Of a stretch of 64,000 nt of DNA, positions 59,898-64,000 are shown piece by piece. Each line of letters starts with the position of its first letter. Within the stretch, counting starts at the first letter, position 1. The position numbers and the translations under genes were made by a program. The stretch covers positions 1 to 64,000 of the forward strand of contig CAYXHF010000004.1 in NCBI GenBank assembly GCA_964464815.1, given 5' to 3'. The DNA comes from UBA11524 sp964464815. GTDB taxonomy: Bacteria > Bacillota > Clostridia > Christensenellales > Aristaeellaceae. The notes below the pieces were generated by a model. That model was not told where the DNA came from, did no database searches, and worked only from the letters and a program-made list of their open reading frames with translations.

Positions 59898-60551
59898 GGG
59901 GTTTCCTCCTACATATATTCACAAGTCTCCGTGTGTGTCGCCCGGAGGCATTTTCCGGCATCAAACATACACTTTGACCAAAAAAGCAGATTGTCCGACT
60001 GTTTATTTTATCGCCAAGTGCGCCGCTTGTCAAGGTGTTTTCAAGGACTTCATGGCTTTCATGGTGCTTATTTTTCCGATTTCTCCGAACCGCGCAAAAA
60101 AAGTATTTTCCTGCCGGCTTTTTTTCTGTTTCGGCATCTTATCCACAATTTGTCCACTTTTCATCCCCAACTCATCCACAGATATGCCCACTTATCCACC
60201 GCCCGGAGCCCGGAAAACCTTCGTCATGGCCGCAGACGGTGCTTTTGTGATTCCAGGGGGTCTCATCGGCCATAAGTGACAATCGCCAAAGACGATTTAT
60301 GCATCGAATTTGCATGTTTATGCAATTTTTACGCCCTTTCGTCACCATTTTCTGGTTTTTCACAGAATAATCCACAGGTTTCCCTTTGGGTGGAAAACTT
60401 CTGTGGATAACCCTGTGGACAATGTGGATAAGTCCGGGAAATCCGCAGAATTTCAAGCATATTTCGACAAAAAGCTTTGTGGATAAGCCTGTGGAAACCG
60501 GGGATAAATCCCTGCTGTACACCCCCTTTTTCCCCTGAGGATAGATATACA
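59898..60551. other. Gene-free region with a dense cluster of DnaA boxes
   Basis: Perfect DnaA boxes (TTATCCACA or its complement) are at 60139-60147 (+), 60402-60410 (-), 60423-60431 (-) and 60478-60486 (-). One-mismatch boxes are at 60172-60180 (+), 60192-60200 (+), 60368-60376 (+) and 60414-60422 (-). The left group points right and the right group points left, framing a moderately AT-rich stretch near 60290-60360. Transcription diverges on either side. This is what an origin of replication or a DnaA-titration site looks like, but no dnaA or dnaN gene is in view. Confidence 0.6.
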
Positions 60552-61436
60552 ATGCATCATCCTTCAATCGCCGATATGCCCCAAAAGCATAAACATGCGT
60601 TTGCCCATTCCCTTTCCGTCATGCCGGAGGGCTTGTCAACATACCATACACCACGGAGGTGGCTTCCTTTGGCACAGAAACCGGACTTTTTCGACAGGTT
60701 TTCCAAACGCACGCTGCCCGTGCTGGTCGGCGTTTTGCTGGGCATCGGCGTGCTGCTGATGCTGCTTTGCCTAATAAAAACGCCCCAAAGACAGGACGCG
60801 GCACCGCCCACACCCACGCCAACAGCAGCACCTGTCGGGCCGCTCAGTGGGCGCACGATTCTGGTTGACGCAGGTCATGGCGGCTACGACGGTGGCGCAC
60901 GCTGCCGCGATTCCGGCACATGGGAGAAGGCATTGAACCTCGCCGTTGCGCTTTGCGTGGAGCAGGAGCTTTCCTCGCGCGGCGCAGTGGTGCTGATGAC
61001 GCGCCGCAGCGACGTCGATTTGTGCGACGACGTGCCGCCTGACGGCCTGACGAAGAAACGCCAGGACATGCAGCGGCGCGTCGATATGGCCACCAGCGGT
61101 CAGGCCGACATGGTGCTGTCCATCCACATGAACGAATACCGCGTGCGCACTGAATCCGGCCCGCAGGTCTTCTACCGCGCCGGCTGCGACAGTGGCCGTC
61201 TGCTGGCTGGCATCATGCAGGAGGCGCTCATCACGCACCTGACGCCCCGCAAGGAGCGCAGCGCCATGGCCGGAGACTACTTCATCCTTCAGCTGGACAT
61301 TCCCTCCGTGCTGGTGGAATGCGGGTTTATCTCCAACGCACAGGAGGAGGCGCTATTGCGCACGGAGGAGTATCAATCGCGCCTTGCCCTCGCCATTGCG
61401 GATGCGGTCGGGGAGTATTTCCAGCTTGCCAGATAA
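60552..61436 (+). CDS. N-acetylmuramoyl-L-alanine amidase, CwlD-like
   Basis: 294 residues from the chosen ATG. A cytoplasmic stretch of about 53 residues, one membrane helix (54-75), a Pro/Thr linker (PPTPTPTAAP) and an Amidase_3 domain. Zinc ligands are H109 (DAGHGG), E125 and H192 (SIHMNE), with catalytic E256 (LVECGFIS). CwlD-type enzymes make muramic-delta-lactam in spore cortex; a vegetative role is equally possible, since no sporulation gene is in view. Starts at 60576 or 60621 are alternatives; GAGGA before 60552 favours the first. Confidence 0.85.
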   Translation: MHHPSIADMPQKHKHAFAHSLSVMPEGLSTYHTPRRWLPLAQKPDFFDRFSKRTLPVLVGVLLGIGVLLMLLCLIKTPQRQDAAPPTPTPTAAPVGPLSGRTILVDAGHGGYDGGARCRDSGTWEKALNLAVALCVEQELSSRGAVVLMTRRSDVDLCDDVPPDGLTKKRQDMQRRVDMATSGQADMVLSIHMNEYRVRTESGPQVFYRAGCDSGRLLAGIMQEALITHLTPRKERSAMAGDYFILQLDIPSVLVECGFISNAQEEALLRTEEYQSRLALAIADAVGEYFQLAR

Positions 61437-61451
61437 CGTCTCCGCCAATTC

Positions 61452-61505
61452 AAAAATCCCTGCCTCGCCATTCAGTCGCCTGGATGGCAGAAGCAGGGAT
61501 TTTCT
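61452..61505. terminator. Bidirectional terminator between amidase and feo genes
   Basis: AAAATCCCTGC (61453-61463) pairs with GCAGGGATTTT (61493-61503). Confidence 0.8.
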
Positions 61506-61520
61506 CAGAATATCCTTTTC

Positions 61521-61658
61521 TCAGTGGCAGCCCTTGCACTTGCTGCAATCGCCGCCGCAGCTGCAAACAGATGTGCCGTTCTTCTTGTCCTTGACCATCT
61601 TCCAAATGATTGCGCCAACAATCAAAAGAAGGATTCCGCCAACAATTACGTTTGCCAT
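61521..61658 (-). CDS. FeoB-associated Cys-rich membrane protein
   Basis: 45 residues: a membrane helix (MANVIVGGILLLIVGAIIW) followed by a lysine patch and the cysteine tail CSCGGDCSKCKGC. This is the small partner encoded after feoB in many Firmicutes, thought to help ferrous iron uptake. The start at 61658 is eight bases after AAAGGAA. Five Cys within 14 residues could bind iron or another metal. Confidence 0.88.
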   Translation of the reverse strand: MANVIVGGILLLIVGAIIWKMVKDKKNGTSVCSCGGDCSKCKGCH

Positions 61659-61827
61659 ATGCATGTTTCCTTTCTCTGTGCGGCGCAGGGGAGGAAAGAA
61701 AACCTGGCCGCACGATACCCATTCGGTCGGCGAATGCGGATGATGCAGAATCCGCATTCGCCAGCCGTTTTTCACAAAGAGAGCGCTTGTCAGAAACACC
61801 GGCCAAAGGACTTCGGGGCATTTCCGC

Positions 61828-64000
61828 TTACGCCGAAACCTTCTGAGTCAGGTGATTCTCGTTGTAGGGGTTCTTGCGAACCAGCATGTAGACAAAGCCA
61901 ACCAGCAGCACGATAGCAATCGCCGTTGCCACGGTGAAGCCAGCACCCGCAAACAGCAGACCCAGCTGGTAGACAATCAGCGCCACCGCATAGGCGAAGC
62001 CGCACTGATAGGCCACCGCAAACAGCGTCCACTTGCCGTTGTTGAACTCACGCTTCATCGCGCCAATGGCCGCGAAGCAGGGCGCGCACAGCAGGTTGAA
62101 GATCATGAAGGCATACGCTGCCAGACGGCCATGGCCATTGGAGGATTCGTTGAAGGCCGCTGTAATCGTGCTCAGCGCTTCTTCCTTCTCCACATCGGTC
62201 ATGTCTTCGTCATCGACCACGTCCGCGGCGTCATCCGCGCCATACAGCACGCCCAGCACGCCAACGACCTCTTCCTTGGCCACCAGACCCATCACCGTTG
62301 CCACGGTCGAGGGCATATTGCCAAAGCCCAGGGGCTTAAACACAACGCTGACCGGGTTGCCAATGCGGCCCAGCACGGAGTAGTCCATGTCGCCAACAGC
62401 ACCCCAGGAACCAGCGGCGCGATCCATTTCGGGCGCCAGCTCCGGCTCGGCGGGTTCCTCGGCATCCTCTTCCAGCGTGCCAGCCTCAGCCGCCGCGTCA
62501 AAGTCTGCCTTGAGCTGCTCGTATTCCACCATTTCTTCCTGATAGGCCAGCTTGGCTTCTTCCTGCACATCCGCTGCCGGCGCCCAGCCATAGGAGCTGG
62601 CAAACCAGATGACGATGGAGGAGAGCAGAATGACCGTACCAGCACGCTTGATGAAGCTCCAGCCACGCTCCCACACGCTGTGGAAAATGTTGCGGCCAGA
62701 CGGGAAGTGATAGGAAGGCAGCTCCATCACGAACGGTGCCGGATCGCCCGCAAACGCCTTCGTCTTCTTGAGCATGATGCCGGAAACGACAATCGCCGCC
62801 ACACCGATAAAGTACGCAGAGGTTGCCACCCAAGCACTGCCACCAAACACCGCCGCGGCAATCAGACCGATAATCGGCATCTTCGCGCCGCAGGGAATGA
62901 AGGTCGTGGTCATGATGGTCATCTTGCGGTCACGGTCGCTCTCGATGGTACGCGAGGCCATGATGCCGGGAACGCCACAGCCCGTGCCCACCAGCATCGG
63001 GATGAAGCTCTTGCCCGAAAGACCAAACTTACGGAAGATACGGTCCATGATGAACGCGATACGCGCCATGTAGCCGACGTCTTCCAGAATCGCCAGCAGC
63101 AGGAACAGCACCAGCATCTGCGGCACAAAGCCCAGCACAGCGCCGCAGCCGCCAACAATACCGTCCACCACCAGACCGGTCAGCCACGAGGCAACGCCCG
63201 CGCCTTCCATGACATGTTGCAGGTTGCCCTGAATCCATTCGCCAACGAACACGTCGTTGGTCCAGTCCGTCACAAGCGTACCGATGGTGCTGACGGAGAT
63301 GTAATAGACCAGGAACATAATCAGCGCGAAAATCGGCAGGGCCAGAATACGGTTGGTCACAACACGGTCAATCTTGTCCGAAATCGTCAGACTGCCCTTG
63401 CTCTTGCCCTTCTTGACGGAATTCTGAATCAGCGTGTTGATGTAGGCATAGCGCTGATTGGTGATGATCGACTCCGCATCGTCATCCATTTCCTGCTCGC
63501 AGGACACGATAGCGGCCTCAATGCCCTTCTTCACATCCGTGGGCAGGGACAATTCCGCAAGCACCTTTTCGTCGCGCTCAAAGAGCTTCACGGCGTACCA
63601 GCGCAGGAAGCGCTTTTCCACCTTATTCTCAATCAGGTCTTCAATATGCGCCAGCGCATGCTCCACCGAGCCGGTGAAGACGTGCGGATGCTCACCCGAC
63701 TGCTTCTGCCCGGCCACAGCGGCTGCCTTTTCAGCGGCCTGAATGCTGCCTTCGCCCTTAAGCGCGGAGGTCGCGATCATCTCCACACCCAGCGCGGCGC
63801 TGAGCTTTTTCAGGTCAATCTTGTCGCCATTCTTGCGGGAGACGTCAATCATGTTCATGGCAATGACCATGGGCGTTCCCAATTCCAGCAGCTGCGTGGT
63901 CAGATACAGGTTGCGCTCGATGGAGGTCGCATCCACGATATTGAGGATGACGTCCGGCTTGTCGTTCACCAGATAGTTACGGGCAACGACCTCTTCCAGC
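61828..64000 (-). CDS. feoB: Ferrous iron transporter FeoB (5' end beyond the window)
   Basis: About 724 codons visible; the frame continues past base 64000, so the first part of the G domain is missing here. Visible are the G3-G5 region (NIVDATSIERNLYLT, NMIDVSRKNGDK, TSALKGEG), the helical GDI-like region and the membrane part with GVPGIMASRTIESDRDRKMTIM and the second gate motif CAPCFAAIGAMKREF. Between two membrane helices there is a charged, Glu/Ala-rich linker of about 60 residues (EEEA-type stretch around EEMVEYEQLKADFDAAAE). It imports Fe(II) across the cytoplasmic membrane, with the Cys-rich small protein as likely partner. Confidence 0.95.
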   Translation of the reverse strand, partial: LEEVVARNYLVNDKPDVILNIVDATSIERNLYLTTQLLELGTPMVIAMNMIDVSRKNGDKIDLKKLSAALGVEMIATSALKGEGSIQAAEKAAAVAGQKQSGEHPHVFTGSVEHALAHIEDLIENKVEKRFLRWYAVKLFERDEKVLAELSLPTDVKKGIEAAIVSCEQEMDDDAESIITNQRYAYINTLIQNSVKKGKSKGSLTISDKIDRVVTNRILALPIFALIMFLVYYISVSTIGTLVTDWTNDVFVGEWIQGNLQHVMEGAGVASWLTGLVVDGIVGGCGAVLGFVPQMLVLFLLLAILEDVGYMARIAFIMDRIFRKFGLSGKSFIPMLVGTGCGVPGIMASRTIESDRDRKMTIMTTTFIPCGAKMPIIGLIAAAVFGGSAWVATSAYFIGVAAIVVSGIMLKKTKAFAGDPAPFVMELPSYHFPSGRNIFHSVWERGWSFIKRAGTVILLSSIVIWFASSYGWAPAADVQEEAKLAYQEEMVEYEQLKADFDAAAEAGTLEEDAEEPAEPELAPEMDRAAGSWGAVGDMDYSVLGRIGNPVSVVFKPLGFGNMPSTVATVMGLVAKEEVVGVLGVLYGADDAADVVDDEDMTDVEKEEALSTITAAFNESSNGHGRLAAYAFMIFNLLCAPCFAAIGAMKREFNNGKWTLFAVAYQCGFAYAVALIVYQLGLLFAGAGFTVATAIAIVLLVGFVYMLVRKNPYNENHLTQKVSA

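Noticed and set aside
1..64000. tRNA, rRNA or CRISPR loci
   Set aside because: I looked for cloverleaf-like stretches and regularly spaced repeats in the gaps and saw none that hold up by eye.

Overview
The window looks like chromosome from an anaerobic Firmicute of class Clostridia, probably a gut or rumen lineage. Three things support this: a SCIFF peptide with its radical-SAM maturase (a near-universal Clostridia pair), a giant acyl-CoA dehydratase activase, and carbohydrate-uptake (CUT1-type) transporter genes that lack their own ATPase. A lineage near Christensenellales is a guess. I see no rRNA, tRNA, CRISPR array, phage or transposase gene. Most genes between 5.4 and 40.8 kb lie on the minus strand.

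Layout. 0.3-2.6 kb: SCIFF peptide, maturase and a small membrane protein, reading leftward. 2.7-4.1 kb: a TtcA-like tRNA thiolase and a nitroreductase. 4.15-5.37 kb: a type II toxin-antitoxin module between two almost identical 222-bp repeats. 5.4-14.7 kb: a DUF3899-like membrane protein and a complete oligopeptide transporter, oppABCDF, whose A, C, D and F subunits are unusually enlarged. 15-16.3 kb: a MATE exporter. 16.4-20.5 kb: murA, a J-domain protein, a cell-wall amidase and a secreted metallo-beta-lactamase-fold protein in one run. 20.9-36.1 kb: a large glycan-uptake locus with two solute-binding proteins, two permease pairs, an NHL/TPR propeller, a YIP1-like protein, a DUF5696-like protein and a GH30 glycosidase. 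36.5-40.8 kb: the dehydratase activase. 41-46 kb: Lgt-like protein, GNAT acetyltransferase, PPK2, a stand-alone FakA-C-like protein, BioY, a 216-bp MITE and an MntR/DtxR regulator. 46-51 kb: an FMN-binding lipoprotein and a heterodimeric ABC exporter. 51-53.6 kb: a membrane M50-type protease and its catalytically dead paralogue. 53.7-56.4 kb: a sulfur amino-acid operon, metY-cysK, preceded by two tiny Met/Cys-rich leader peptides and a terminator. 56.4-59.9 kb: typA and prfC. 59.9-60.5 kb: a gene-free stretch packed with DnaA boxes. 60.5-64 kb: a second amidase, a FeoB-associated Cys-rich protein and feoB, cut by the window edge.

The strongest candidates for something undescribed are: (1) the double leader-peptide attenuator in front of metY-cysK, in which the first peptide has 11 Met or Cys residues in a run of 13; (2) the glycan-uptake locus carrying the NHL/TPR-YIP1-DUF5696 trio; (3) the DnaA-box cluster far from any dnaA in view; (4) the active/inactive M50 protease pair; (5) the enlarged Opp transporter whose OppD has lost the usual C-terminal cysteines.
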